A stretch of DNA of 64,000 bases from Batillaria attramentaria (Eukaryota > Mollusca > Gastropoda > Batillariidae), in contig JACVVK020000454.1 in the NCBI GenBank assembly GCA_018292915.2, positions 428,501 through 492,500 on the forward strand. The letters are read 5' to 3'. Below, in pieces: positions 14,010 to 24,551 of the stretch. Position numbers and translations under genes: made by a program. How positions within the stretch are numbered: position 1 is the first letter of the stretch; every line of letters begins with the position of its first letter. The notes under the pieces were generated by a model. That model did no database searches. It was not told the DNA's origin and saw only the letters and a program-made list of their open reading frames with translations.

Positions 14010-14098
<89 letters not shown>
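14010..14098. repeat. (CAA)n-(CTA)n trinucleotide repeat
   Basis: About 11 CAA units followed by about 18 CTA units. Confidence 0.97.
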
Positions 14099-14298
14099 AG
14101 ACAGGTGCACGATTGAACAAATACAACTGAAGGTGCATATTCACTGTTGTTTGTAAAAGTAAGTCAGCGTAGAATTCCAACGGATAATTACAATAACACC
14201 GAATAAATTATTACTACTGTGCAGCAAAATTTAGTAGTGTCTGTCTCCTCCCCCCTCCCAGCCTCCCCCCCCCCCATCCACACACACACACACACACC

Positions 14299-14349
<51 letters not shown>

Positions 14350-14469
14350 AACCCTAAAAACAGCATTCCTGCCGGCACGGACATCTTAGTGCTAGTGATG
14401 ACACAGACACAGTTGGCGCTGCTTACAAAAACTGAAAAAAAAGTAAACCAAAATAAAAATAATAATAAA

Positions 14470-14905
14470 AAAGGTAACAGGCGGTGAATAAGAGTTAGAA
14501 GAATCACAACACAAAATCAAATGACCATCATGACTGTGCTCCACTCACGAAACAAACCCAGTTCTTAGTTCAAGGGAGCTAACTTCAGGTAACGCTGTTA
14601 TTTCACCGAATACAAGGAATTGTCTCCCATGTTCATCACAGGGTAAAGTATCAAAGGGTTAATGGTTGCGAGCATAACGTCCTTTTCCCACAAGGTAAGG
14701 GAGATAAGACGGGACACAGAACTTCTTCACACTTTCACACTTTTTTTGTTTCAAACTGTATCGTGTTGTTTCTCTACACTGACCGGACTAAAAGCAGGAT
14801 CACATGACGTACACATCACCGTGCTAAATTGAAATAATCATAAGAATCGCCACAGTCACAGTAAGTGTTTACAATCGCCATGCAACAAAAGATCTAAGGT
14901 GTACC
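14470..14905. repeat. Dispersed repeat family R, copy 1
   Basis: Aligns by eye with 56130-56229 joined to 56954-57350. Shared blocks are GGTAACAGGCGGTGAAT, GGGAGCTAACTTCA, AATTGTCTCCC, AAGGGAGATAAGACGG and CATAAGAATCGCCACAGTCA versus CATAAAAATTACCAAAGTCA. This copy lacks the MITE that splits the second copy. Its class is unknown. Confidence 0.7.
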
Positions 14906-15113
14906 TGGGCGCAAATATTAAGAATGTCCCAGTACACAAAACAGAATAAAACACCGACTGTCTTTGTTTCTACCGGTGGAATGCACTTTTTACCGTGGCT
15001 GTTGGACTTTCTTGTTGTTATTGTTGTTGTTGTTGTGAGTTAGTTCTTCAGTGTCAAGTTTTCCGTCCGGCATTTGATAGCTGCGAGTGACCTATTGTAA
15101 TACTTATGTTCAT

Positions 15114-15117
<4 letters not shown>

Positions 15118-15154
<37 letters not shown>
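15118..15154. repeat. (CA)n microsatellite
   Basis: About 18 CA units, followed by several diverged repeats of an AAGTGGGTTCA motif (15170-15420). Confidence 0.9.
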
Positions 15155-15157
<3 letters not shown>

Positions 15158-15434
15158 GTTCAAAACCGCACAAGTGGGTAACCTGCCATAATATGCACAA
15201 ATGGGTTCCACCAGTTCTGTACCTCCTAGGGCTCCAACGCTTGACACACTCTTTCATTGTGACTTGCTAATAACAACCATTACCAGAGATTAACAAAAAT
15301 GTTTTTTGCCACCTCACGACAGACGTAGGAAAAAGTGGGTTCATTTTATACAAGTGGGTTCATGCTATTTTTAGAGTGCCGAGTGTATAAAATTGGGTTC
15401 ACCAAACCGGAAAACTGGGTTCATTGATGTGGGT

Positions 15435-15605
15435 GGTCGAGCAGGTGGGTGTTTTCATTGTTTTATGCCTTTATTCACCACGACGGACTATTCTAAATAT
15501 GGGGGAAACAAGGAAAAAAGAAGGACAAAATTTTCACCCGAGTTTTGAACCCGCAACCTCCATGTCCAATGCTCTAACCCATGAGGTAACCTGACTCCCC
15601 TCATT
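15435..15605 (-). mobile_element. SINE-like tRNA-derived element, minus strand
   Basis: Read on the minus strand, it starts with a tRNA-like head (GGTTACCTCATGGGTTAGAG), then box B-like GCGGGTTCAAAACTCGGGTG and a T/C-rich body. It differs from family 1. Target duplications are not clear. Confidence 0.5.
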
Positions 15606-17109
15606 CATGAGGTTGTGAATGCTTAATCATAATGTGGGTATGTGTGTTAGTTCCCAGTTTGGTGCTACCCAAAATCAAGATACTTCAGCTGATAAGAATA
15701 AACAAAAACATTCATTGTTTTTGTTTTTAAACTTCATGTATCCTCTTGCTCCACACACTCACACACAGAGAGACAGACAGACAGAACTAAATCTCAAAAT
15801 GAACTGACACAGATTACTCTTTACTTTGTTTTTATTCAAATCAAAGTAACATTAACAGGAACAGAAGGTTCAATGACGCAAAATGCGATCATTTACAGGG
15901 TCCAAATCAACACTAAATGTTGTCAAACTTGTATACAAGTTGTGTTTCTGATTTCAAAGAATTTGTCATACTCAAAAATGGTTTACATACCATTTACATG
16001 TGACACATACAATTTAGGATTGAGACTAATTTTTGTCAAAAATCCATTTGAAGTATGTTGATTATTAATTGCTTAATGGAGCTACAGTATATTGAATTTT
16101 CCTACTTGGAAAAAATAGTGTGTCATCCCATGACTTATGGCATTAACAAAAACTAGGAGAAAATTCGGGGGGAAAAAGTTTTTTTTTTTTTTTCCCTCAG
16201 GAGTGTTACTGACACTGTTAATAAATTTAGCACAACTCTATGATGTCTTAGCCAACTGGTCCACTTTCACTGAAGCATGCATGTACAGACTCTTGTATAC
16301 TATCAGCCAAAATCGACTGGCCATAACTGATTGGTCGAAAGCATGGGAATGAGCTATTACATAAATGGGGGAGGAAGGGAGGGGCGGTTTCCTATCAACT
16401 TGACAACAACAATAACGACAAAACCGCTCCGTCAACTGCAATGGAATCTTCATCGATCGACGTCAAAACAAATGTACTGGATTCCAAAAAATTATTACAA
16501 TTTCAAGAGTAAACTCAAAATAGCTGCTTTAATGCCCAGCAAACTACACTGGTTCTTTTAGGGTGGTGCTGCTTTGACTTTTTAATGTGCCACACATGAA
16601 CCAGAAGTTACAGCACAGGCTTCATGTTTCACCCCAGTTAAAGTATACTGACACTGGGTCACCTCGGAACTCAGGTCTTCCGCATACCGAGGTGGGCACC
16701 CTAACCACCGGGCCACCGCTGGGGTTCTCAATTTGTAGTGGGAAACAAAAATCCTGCAAAGAATTAAACAAACAAAGAGACCCCCTTTCTATTTTCTTAT
16801 ACCACATTGTGAATTTGCACTGCAAAAGAGGGCTGGTCTGCAGAATACCTCCAAAAAGGCAAATAAAAAACAGACAGGAAGCCAAAGAACCCACAGAAAT
16901 ATTATTAGACGGATTTCTTAGAAACATGAAACTGGGAAAATAGAAGCAAGAAGTGCAAGTAAATGAAGAAAAATAATGTTGGACACTAAAACGAATGCAT
17001 GCAGTGCCAGTTATAACACATGAAAGAACAAGTTATGGGCATTAATTTTCAAGATACCACATGATCAAAACATTCAACATTTCCTGAAAGTAGAAGGACA
17101 AAGCCCATG
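15606..17109. other. Intergenic, nothing coding recognised
   Basis: AT-rich. A tRNA-like fragment on the minus strand at about 16655-16725 (GTGGCCCGGTGGTTAGGGTG) may be another decayed SINE head. No gene recognised. Confidence 0.35.
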
Positions 17110-18150
17110 TGACTCACGTGTTCCAATGACACTGATCTTGTGACCTTGTCCCTAGGTCAAGGTCATCCTCACTTACATGGTTAGAAAGGTCTTGTCACAA
17201 ACTACATTCTGGACAAGTTTCATTAGTGTAGTGCTAATAGTTTCCAAGAAATTGAAAATGTTGCAGTTTTTCACGATTTCCATCAATTCCTGTGACCCTG
17301 ACCTTGACCCAAGGTCATCCAAACTTATACATTAAGGAAGCCCTTTCCCCGTAGTGTAGTGGTGAGCACTTCGGATCATGGACCTGGAGACCCGGGTTCG
17401 AATCCCAGCCGAGGCAAGAGGGATTTTTCCTACCTAGGTCGGCTCCTACCCAGAGCGGGTGTGCTGTGGTCCCAGTGGGGAGGCTGTTGCCACACAGCCG
17501 AGATTCACCCACTTCACCGGTGTGACTTTGGGGGTGCTTCCCTTGGTATGACACGTTTTATGATGTGGATGATTACACGGCCGGCATCGCAGGTGCCGTA
17601 GTTCCCTGGCCTTGGTGAACGCCGGGATATTTATGGCAGGAAGCGAGGAATGCGGCCCTGTCCCGCAGTCCCAAACCACACGGACCTCCATAGCATCATC
17701 TTACCATCATCCTCATCTCTATCATCATGCATAATAAAACTTACCCCAGCTTTCCAGCCCTCCGTGGATTCCACCCATGACCTGGGAGGAAGACCACTGG
17801 AGCTGGCAAAAAGAGTTGGGGCAGCCCCCCCCCCACCCCCCCCCCCCAAAAAAAAAAAAGCCCTTTCCCTAAACTACCCGTACACCAAGTTTCATTGTTA
17901 TAGTAGCCATAGTCAAGGGGAAAATGCTTAAAGTTTTTTTTTTTTTTCAAAATTTTCCACTGATCTTGTGACCTTGACCTTGGGTCAAGGCCATCTTCAC
18001 TTGTATTTCTTGAAAGGTCTTGTCACGTACTACCTACTGGCCACGTTTCATAACTGTAGGGTAAATAGTTTCCGAGAATATTGTCCATGTTAAAGTTTGT
18101 GATGGACGGGCGGAAGGACGGACAATCGGGCGCCGGAGGGTCATTACATA
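17110..18150. mobile_element. Decayed repeat rich in AAGGTCA half-sites, interrupted by a SINE
   Basis: Contains three diverged blocks of the form GTGACCTTGACCTTGGGTCAAGGCCATC, each followed by similar text (GAAAGGTCTTGTCAC, AAGTTTCATTAG, AATAGTTTCC) and ending GGACGGACAATCGGGCGCC. This resembles the internal repeats of the 53.9-55.9 kb element. I take it as an old relative, but no intact termini are visible. Confidence 0.6.
17350..17857 (+). mobile_element. tRNA-derived SINE, family 2 (~508 bp) with poly(A) tail
   Basis: Head CGTAGTGTAGTGGTGAGCAC with box B GGGTTCGAATCCCAGCC, followed by a long non-tRNA body (CCGGCATCGCAGGTGCCGTA ... CATGACCTGGGAGGAAGACC) and a terminal A run. The 12-bp target-site duplication AAGCCCTTTCCC lies at 17338-17349 and 17858-17869. 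It inserted into the AAGGTCA-rich repeat. Confidence 0.85.
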
Positions 18151-18567
18151 CTATAAGACTCACTTTTCATGTACATACTTGAGTCAATCATCACCTCCCT
18201 TATACAAAGTTGTACAATAAGCACCTTCATTAATTCAATGAATCAATAACAAAAAATAAATAAATAAATAATTTTTTTTAAAAATCATGGACGTTAAATC
18301 AACCGCCGCCGAAAGTCAGTGTGCTAGCAGTGAAAACAGCTAAACAAGCACAGAACTGTACACTCAGAAAGCATTTGAAAGTTGCATATGAACATTGATT
18401 TAAAAGACTGTGAAAAATCTACATGACATGAACTACACAACAGATAGGAAACAACAAAAAAAAAAAATGGTGTTCAAATGCAAAGAAACCATAAAATTTC
18501 ACAGAAGGCCATATCCCACAGCATAATCTTCACGTGCGATCACGATCATCAGCAAATCAGCCAAATG
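18151..18567. other. Probable 3' UTR/intergenic
   Basis: AT-rich, with an (AAAT)n run near 18254-18275. It lies downstream of the small minus-strand gene. No clear polyadenylation signal chosen. Confidence 0.35.
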
Positions 18568-18796
18568 TTAGCTAGAATTCCCCATACTGCTCCTCTCCCC
18601 ACTTCGTAAAGCGTCACGCAAAATAAGAACAATGTCACTCCCACTGTCGGATTTGGCCGACTCAGTGATAACCGAAGAAAGCGAAGCAGAATTTGAGAGG
18701 TCAGGAGAACCAGGCGCATAGTCCGGTACCTCCTCTTCAGCTGCACTGCTCTCCGCCTCAAGGACTTCCTGATCAACGTCAGGCTGACTTGCTGCA
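18568..18796 (-). CDS. Small acidic Ser-rich protein, exon 3 (terminal)
   Basis: Terminal exon of a three-exon minus-strand gene (20318-20332, 19145-19212, 18568-18796) encoding 103 residues. Exon 3 starts after TTGTCCAAATCTCGCAG and ends at TAA. It is acidic and Ser-rich (EVLEAESSAAEEEVPDYAPG; SNSASLSSVITESAKSDSG) and ends with a short basic tail (LILRDALRSGERSSMGNSS). All junctions keep one frame (phases 0 and 2) and the total is exactly 104 codons with stop. There is no membrane segment or signal peptide. I do not recognise the family. It looks largely disordered and could be a small nuclear or adaptor protein. An alternative is that further exons extend it. Confidence 0.6.
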
Positions 18797-19144
18797 CTGC
18801 GAGATTTGGACAAACAAAAGTCAACAACAGCCAGAATGTCAAAGCCCATATGGCTTATGTGTATTAACAAAGCATAAGGCTTTTTCATATGGGGTGAATG
18901 ACGTATGTGTGTGTGTGTGTTTTCTTTCTCAGTCTGTCTCAGCGGAATGCATGTCACTGAAAACAAAAACTTAACTCAGCTTTTATCTCTAGTTTTCGGG
19001 CCCGACCATTTTTTCCGGGCTACCAGATGCAAAGTATTATTGAAAGCAAGCATTCTGGGCCCTGGTTTGGCTCAGAAAAAAAACAACAACAAAATTTCCA
19101 CTAAATTAGTAAATAGTAAGTGTAAGTGTAAAGTTTGCACTTAC
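18797..19144 (-). other. Intron 2 of the 103-residue protein gene
   Basis: Starts GTAAGT on the minus strand (19139-19144) and ends CGCAG at 18797. Includes a short GT run at 18903-18920. Confidence 0.55.
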
Positions 19145-19212
19145 CCCTTTTCATTTATTATCCCTGAAGACTTCAAATACTCGAAGACAGCTGACGCATT
19201 CAAAGATCCTGT
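19145..19212 (-). CDS. Small acidic Ser-rich protein, exon 2
   Basis: 68 bp bounded by TTTTTTTCAG and GTAAGT on the minus strand. It encodes TGSLNASAVFEYLKSSGIIN plus EK and a split Gly. The AVFEYLKSSGII stretch is a likely amphipathic helix that faintly recalls a LisH-type IxxYL pattern; I do not claim it. Only one of its three frames is open. Confidence 0.6.
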
Positions 19213-20317
19213 CTGAAAAAAATGGAAATTATACGAGACTTATACAACTGGTACTGTACATATACACACAATCCACCAAGGGCTTAAGAGATCAATAGCG
19301 ATCGACACAATTGATCTCTCAGATGATTGATCTCTTAAATTTGTCGGTCGCACAACATCATTCTGTTGATCACACAGCACAATTTATCACCCGATGATGA
19401 GCTTATAGTGTAGATCAAATGACTGCTCTGCGCAATGTGACAATCACTTTTTTGTGGTGGTGCAGCGCACATCTAGATGGCTGGGCTGAACTCAGCAGCA
19501 GAAAATCACATACACCAGGAAGACACCCCCCCCCCCCTCCTCCTCTCAATAAAACGGCATCTTTTTCAAAACAGTGGCTGAAGTAAAAGGCAATGAGTCT
19601 TGGATTTGATCCCAAATGGGGTAAGAATTTGATCTAGGATTTTGCCTTCTTCAAAATCAAACTCATTTGCACACACGAGTGTGGTGCTTACTCCAAGTAC
19701 ATACAAGTACAACATTTATCATCAAGTGTACTCGTTAAAGATCCAGTCTCCATCATTCGTAAGAGAAGGCCATTGTCTGCCGGTGGAATAAACACACCTA
19801 ACTTACATGCACCAACAGTCAGTGAGTCACAGAATCTTCAGCAAATAGTAAAGTTGGCCACTAAAATGGAAACACATTTTGCGCGAGCGAACATTGTAGA
19901 CAACACAATATTGTCGACATTCGTACATTGTAGGCAACACAATCTTATCATTAGACTCACTGCACTGAGCGATCGACAGATTGTTGTGCGATTGACAGAT
20001 GACAACGGAGGCAAGTGTGTGTGTCACGCGACCGATCGAATAATGCAAATCGTTGGTGCACGCTGACACCCGTTTCTCCCCGCGCAGTTTCTCATGAAAG
20101 TCAGCCGTTCTACACCCTTTCCCATGCCTAAAGATAGTACATTAATAGATGAATTGTTTGTCGGGAAAACAAAATCAAGCGCCTTCAGCCAACTGGAATG
20201 CTGGTGTGTTTCACTGAAAGTGAAACTGATTTTGATCTGAGAAGTAGGTCGTTGTAGTCAGGAAATGTCAAATACGGACAAGACTCAAGCATAGATCAAA
20301 TGCACAACAGTACTCAC
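19213..20317 (-). other. Intron 1 of the 103-residue protein gene
   Basis: Begins GTGAGT on the minus strand (20312-20317). Contains locally self-similar text around 19890-19960 (GACAACACAATATTGTCGAC / GGCAACACAATC). No element recognised. Confidence 0.5.
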
Positions 20318-20332
20318 CTTTTTAGTTTCCAT
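20318..20332 (-). CDS. Small acidic Ser-rich protein, exon 1 (start)
   Basis: The five codons METKK precede a strong donor (AAG|GTGAGT). The start is chosen because it is the only ATG just upstream of the donor, gives phase 0 into exon 2, and sits close downstream of a CpG-rich stretch with an ETS-type site. Confidence 0.55.
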
Positions 20333-20425
20333 GTCTGGGACGCAAGAATGCTGAAAGTTGCAGAAAACTATCCATGAAAGCACCACAAATTCAACAAGCA
20401 GCGGCACGCGCGTATTAACCGCGAA

Positions 20426-20436
20426 CCGGAAGTGAC
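20426..20436 (+). promoter_or_regulatory. ETS-type site upstream of the 103-residue protein gene
   Basis: CCGGAAGTGAC matches the ETS/GABP consensus and lies about 94 bp upstream of the start codon in a locally CpG-rich stretch (20398-20436). Such sites are typical of broadly expressed TATA-less promoters; the role here is inferred. Confidence 0.45.
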
Positions 20437-20713
20437 ATAAATCAATAGCTCTTCAGAGTGACTTCCCCTTGAAACCTGCCAAAGGCAGAAACCGACACAC
20501 ACCACGGAGTGTGAAATCGCAAACACTCAAAGTTGGAAAAAGTTGAGTAGTGGGGGTTCAGTGAGATATTTATAGGGGGGCATTTTTAGAGCATTTGCTA
20601 CTCTTTCCAAGTATTGAAAAAAGTGGGTTTACCGATCGTGAACCCACTTTTTTTTGTAAACCCACTTGTATTGAGTGTTTCCAGGTTCGTGAACCCACTT
20701 GTGCAGTTTTTCA

Positions 20714-20752
<39 letters not shown>

Positions 20753-21384
20753 TCCAAAGAGTGGCGAGAAATTCAAAACCAGGAATAAGGGAGGAAACCC
20801 CGCAGTTTGGAGGGAGAGTTTTGTGGGTTACCGTTCCTTACGTTCAGCCCCAGCCAGTCACGCTTTGTCATAGTCATAATGAAGACAGCCTGGACTGACA
20901 CTGAGTGAAGTTTTGTACCAAGATGGTGAAAATAAGATACAGTAGTCTTGCCCTTGGTTCCATTTTACTCTCCCAAACAAAGCGATAGTTTTTATCATGA
21001 ACATCAGGCTGTATGCTTTAGGCATCACGTGATCGGAGACAACACAAGGCTGACGCCATAATGACAAGTTAGAATTCATGCAAATTCTACGCCATACTTC
21101 AGGCCGAACTGTTCCCGGCGATTTGTCATCTGCGACAAAAGCACACACTACTTGTTACTGGACACTGTGGTAGCTATGTACAGTTCAATTGTTTCACAGT
21201 TAACTCACTTCTTACCCAGTCAGTCCTGGCTTGTGCACTAGCGGCCTCCTCACTAACAACAACGACGATAACAACAACAACGACAACAACAACAACAACA
21301 ACAAACCAACATAACGCATGGATTAACGTTTAGCTTAGTGGGATTGTAGCACTGTGATCATACTCGTGTTTGCTGTAGTAGGCG
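20437..21384. other. Intergenic with (CA)n and an old partial duplicate
   Basis: (CA)n at 20718-20751. The stretch 21056-21190 (AATTCATGCAAATTCTACGC) is a diverged third copy of the start of the duplicated unit seen at 22347 and 33632. Short AAC-rich run at 21257-21304. Confidence 0.5.
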
Positions 21385-21968
21385 CCGTAAAGAAACAGTT
21401 AATCTTGCCTGATGTCCGCATACAGGGCCAAACCCGCAAAACAAGTGTGGAAACGCGTTAGGAATACTTCCTTTCAAACAACATACTCGGTTTAACAAGG
21501 CTGTCCTTGAATACAAAATGTGCAAGGAACTAAGTCCGCCATACCTTAGATGTCTCACTTCTGAACTCATGTCCCACCATTCCACATAATACCTTAGGGT
21601 CCCTCGCTCTAGAATAGATTTTTATAAAACTAGTCTAACGTTTTCTGGGAGTGCACTGTGTAATACTTTTCCCATCCATGTTAGAAACGCCGAAACACTC
21701 TCTACCTTTAAGAGCAGCCTCTTTCAACATATAGTGGATGCGAATTCTCAGCCACGTTCGTAAATAACGTAACTCCTTAGTCAGCTTTTCTGGCACCCGA
21801 CCACGTGTGTTGTTAACTGAATAGTGTGTGTGTGTGTGTGTCTCGATAACTATATACTGTAACGTGTATGTGTCACCTATGTACTGTACCCTTTAATTCT
21901 TATGTGTTTGCATTGATACCTATGTACCTTCTGTGTGTCGTGCCTGCGTCCGTACGTAGGTAGACAAG

Positions 21969-22050
<82 letters not shown>

Positions 22051-22140
22051 CATTAGCAACGGCAAGACTGAAAACTGGACTACTAGACCAATGTCTTTTC
22101 CCGCTGACAAATAAAGTTTCATTTCATTTCATTTCATTTC
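21385..22140 (+). pseudogene. CR1/Jockey-type LINE 3' fragment
   Basis: Translating from about 21460 gives HTRFNKAVLEYKMCKELSPP, then YLRCLTSEL, one in-frame TAA, then YLRVPRSRIDFYKTSLTFSG and LCNTFPIHVRNAETLSTFKS. The R-P-R-S-R ... G-A-x-x-W-N-x-L-P-x-x-(I/V)-R ... FK pattern is the C-terminal end of CR1/Jockey-group ORF2 proteins; here the Trp/Leu positions have drifted. The 3' UTR carries two GT microsatellites and ends AATAAAGTTTCATTTCATTT, a simple-repeat tail typical of this group. It is 5'-truncated and dead. Confidence 0.75.
21970..22048. repeat. (GT)n microsatellite inside a LINE 3' UTR
   Basis: About 39 GT units. Confidence 0.97.
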
Positions 22141-22189
22141 TCTGTCTGTTTATTTGTCTGTCTGTCTGTCTGTCTGTCTGCCTCTCTCT

Positions 22190-22343
<154 letters not shown>

Positions 22344-22982
22344 CAACAGGACAGTAATGACAAGTTTACAATTCATGCAAATTCTATAGACGTACTTCAC
22401 ACTGAACTGTTCCTGGTTTGTCATCGACAACATCGCACGACATTGTATAAGACAGCTGTGGTATCTATGTGTAGGGGATTCATTGTCTCACGCGGCAAAT
22501 CGAGTGAACCATTTTGAGTTATCGTACAGAAACTGACTACAACAACCGTGCTGTAGTTCTGCTTCACTGAACACGCGGATTGTTCTTTGCTCTTCATTGT
22601 TACGGTCCGTGCACACCACTAAGGTAACATTATCCACTTGTTTTTGTCGCTGTAGAGTTTTGGCAAGACGACACTAGCTGCGTGTTTAACCTGTAACCCG
22701 AGAAAACCTTCACTGCTACAGATACCCCACCCTCTGTCAACCCACCTCTACACTTGTTTCTCATGAGAGATAGGAGTGAAGGGGGGAGGGTGGGTGGACA
22801 CAGTATAAATTACTCGTGTATGGGACACAGTTCAGACACTCGCGCTACGATCATTACAGCACTTCAGTTTAAAGATCTATGCACCCAACAAAAAGCTTTC
22901 CGATGTGTGAAAAAAATCTTAGAGACTCGACCGTGCAAGCACAGTCAACTCTGTCACAGTTGCAGAGTTTTCAGCGTCCCTG

Positions 22983-23152
22983 GGGCAGCCGGGGTGGTCG
23001 AATGGTAGAGCGTTGGACTTCTAATGCTCGGGTCGTGAGTTCGATCCCGGCTGGGGCCAAATATTGTGCTGGCTTTTTCGTCGTTGCCCCGTCTTTGATA
23101 TCACCCTATGTGGTGGAAAAGGACGTTAAGCCCCTAAACACCCACCCCACCC
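22983..23152 (+). mobile_element. SINE family 1 unique to unit A
   Basis: Full-length copy with head GGCAGCCGGGGTGGTCGAAT and tail AAAAGGACGTTAAG. The 12-bp target-site duplication TCAGCGTCCCTG lies at 22971-22982 and 23153-23164. Unit B has the uninterrupted empty site at 34308-34319, so the SINE arrived after the duplication. Confidence 0.95.
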
Positions 23153-24129
23153 TCAGCGTCCCTGAAACCCCAATAAAAGCCAAGGGCAGCCTGATTTCAC
23201 AGCTCAGTTTGCGTTTTGACACTGAGCGAGAAAGATCGTGCAGCACTCAACATCCGCTAGACACTGTAGCGATGTGTCTCGCTCCCTGAACAAAAGTCTG
23301 ACAAGTCTCTTAACCACTAGACCACCGACAGCCACGAGGCGCTGAAAGCTCTGTAACTGTGACAGAGTTGCCTGGATTATGCACAGTCGAAGAAGTCGCA
23401 GTTTTAAAAAAACGCAATGTGTGCGGCTTTTTGCTGTGATTGCAGACCTTTAAGTGAGGAGTGTGTATGTATATGTACATGTTGTCTCACGCATTACTTC
23501 ACTGTGAGGAAGTTTCATTACAGCAGTTTCATCACTTCAGCTTCAGTCAGCTGGACATATTGTACATGTTATCTCACGCATTACTTCACTGTGAGAAAGT
23601 TTTTCGGACAGTGAGACTTACTGACGAACAAACTGACACGGATAAAACTGTTTGATAGACATGAGAGATGGAATTAACTCTAAACAAGTTTCTGAAATGC
23701 TTAGGACATGGAAGTCTATGAGATGGAGATGGATTCTTTGTGGAACTGTTGTAAAATGGTGAGATAGATCAGGTTGGGCGTCATAGTGCGTCTACAGCGT
23801 GTGGACCTGTTGCGGAAAGAAGACTTCAGATTTCTTCTCCAACAACGTTTTGTCAACACTTTTATGTTCACTTTCCTGGTCAAAACGCCTGAACAGGGTT
23901 ACTCATCTTGTTTGGTCTGTAAGAAGCTGTCAGTCTCCTGATGTCTACACATTTCTTTGTCTTCATGTTCACCCACGACTATATCATGGCCACAACTAGA
24001 GTTTTCAGTCGTTACAACAATCACGACACAACATGACGCCAGAAAGAAAAACATGATGGTCCAGACAACGAGATCATAATTCATGTGTCTGGCGCGGTAC
24101 GTACAGCATTCACAACTCCAGAAGGACTC

Positions 24130-24467
24130 TGTCTTAATCACGTGACTCTTTTAAACCTTCATCACAGACAGTGCACAAAGTAATCACGTGATTCTTTCAC
24201 ACAGTGTGTAAACCTTCACCACAGACAGTGCACACAGTAATCACGTGACTCTTTCACACAGTGTGTAAGCTTCACCACAGACAGTGCACAAAGTAATCAC
24301 GTGACTCTTTCACACAGTGTGTAAACCTTCACCACAGACAGTACACAAAGTAATCACGTGACTCTTTCACACAGTGTGTAAACCTTCATCACAGACAGTG
24401 CACAAAGTAATCACGTGACTCTTTCACACAGTGTGTAAACCTTCATCACAGACAGTACACAAAGTGC
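24130..24467 (+). promoter_or_regulatory. 57-bp array of E-boxes upstream of helicase copy A
   Basis: Six units of AGTAATCACGTGACTCTTTC ... CATCACAGACAGTGCACAA. Each holds the palindromic E-box CACGTG (at 24139, 24185, 24242, 24298, 24355 and 24412) in the context TCACGTGA, as bound by bHLH-zip factors of the MITF/TFEB/USF type. The array ends about 85 bp before the start codon. A regulatory role is inferred from position and motif. Confidence 0.6.
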
Positions 24468-24551
24468 TCACGATGTCTGGATCTGTCACATGTTGTTTTT
24501 TAAGCCATTAATCAATTCATAACGCCGTGATGAGACAAAGTTCGTGACAAA

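Noticed and set aside
23899..24141. A minus-strand 60-80-residue frame with a hydrophobic segment, present upstream of both helicase copies
   Set aside because: Five base differences in about 183 bp between copies, four of them amino-acid changing; no splice or promoter support, so retention looks like shared descent rather than coding constraint.
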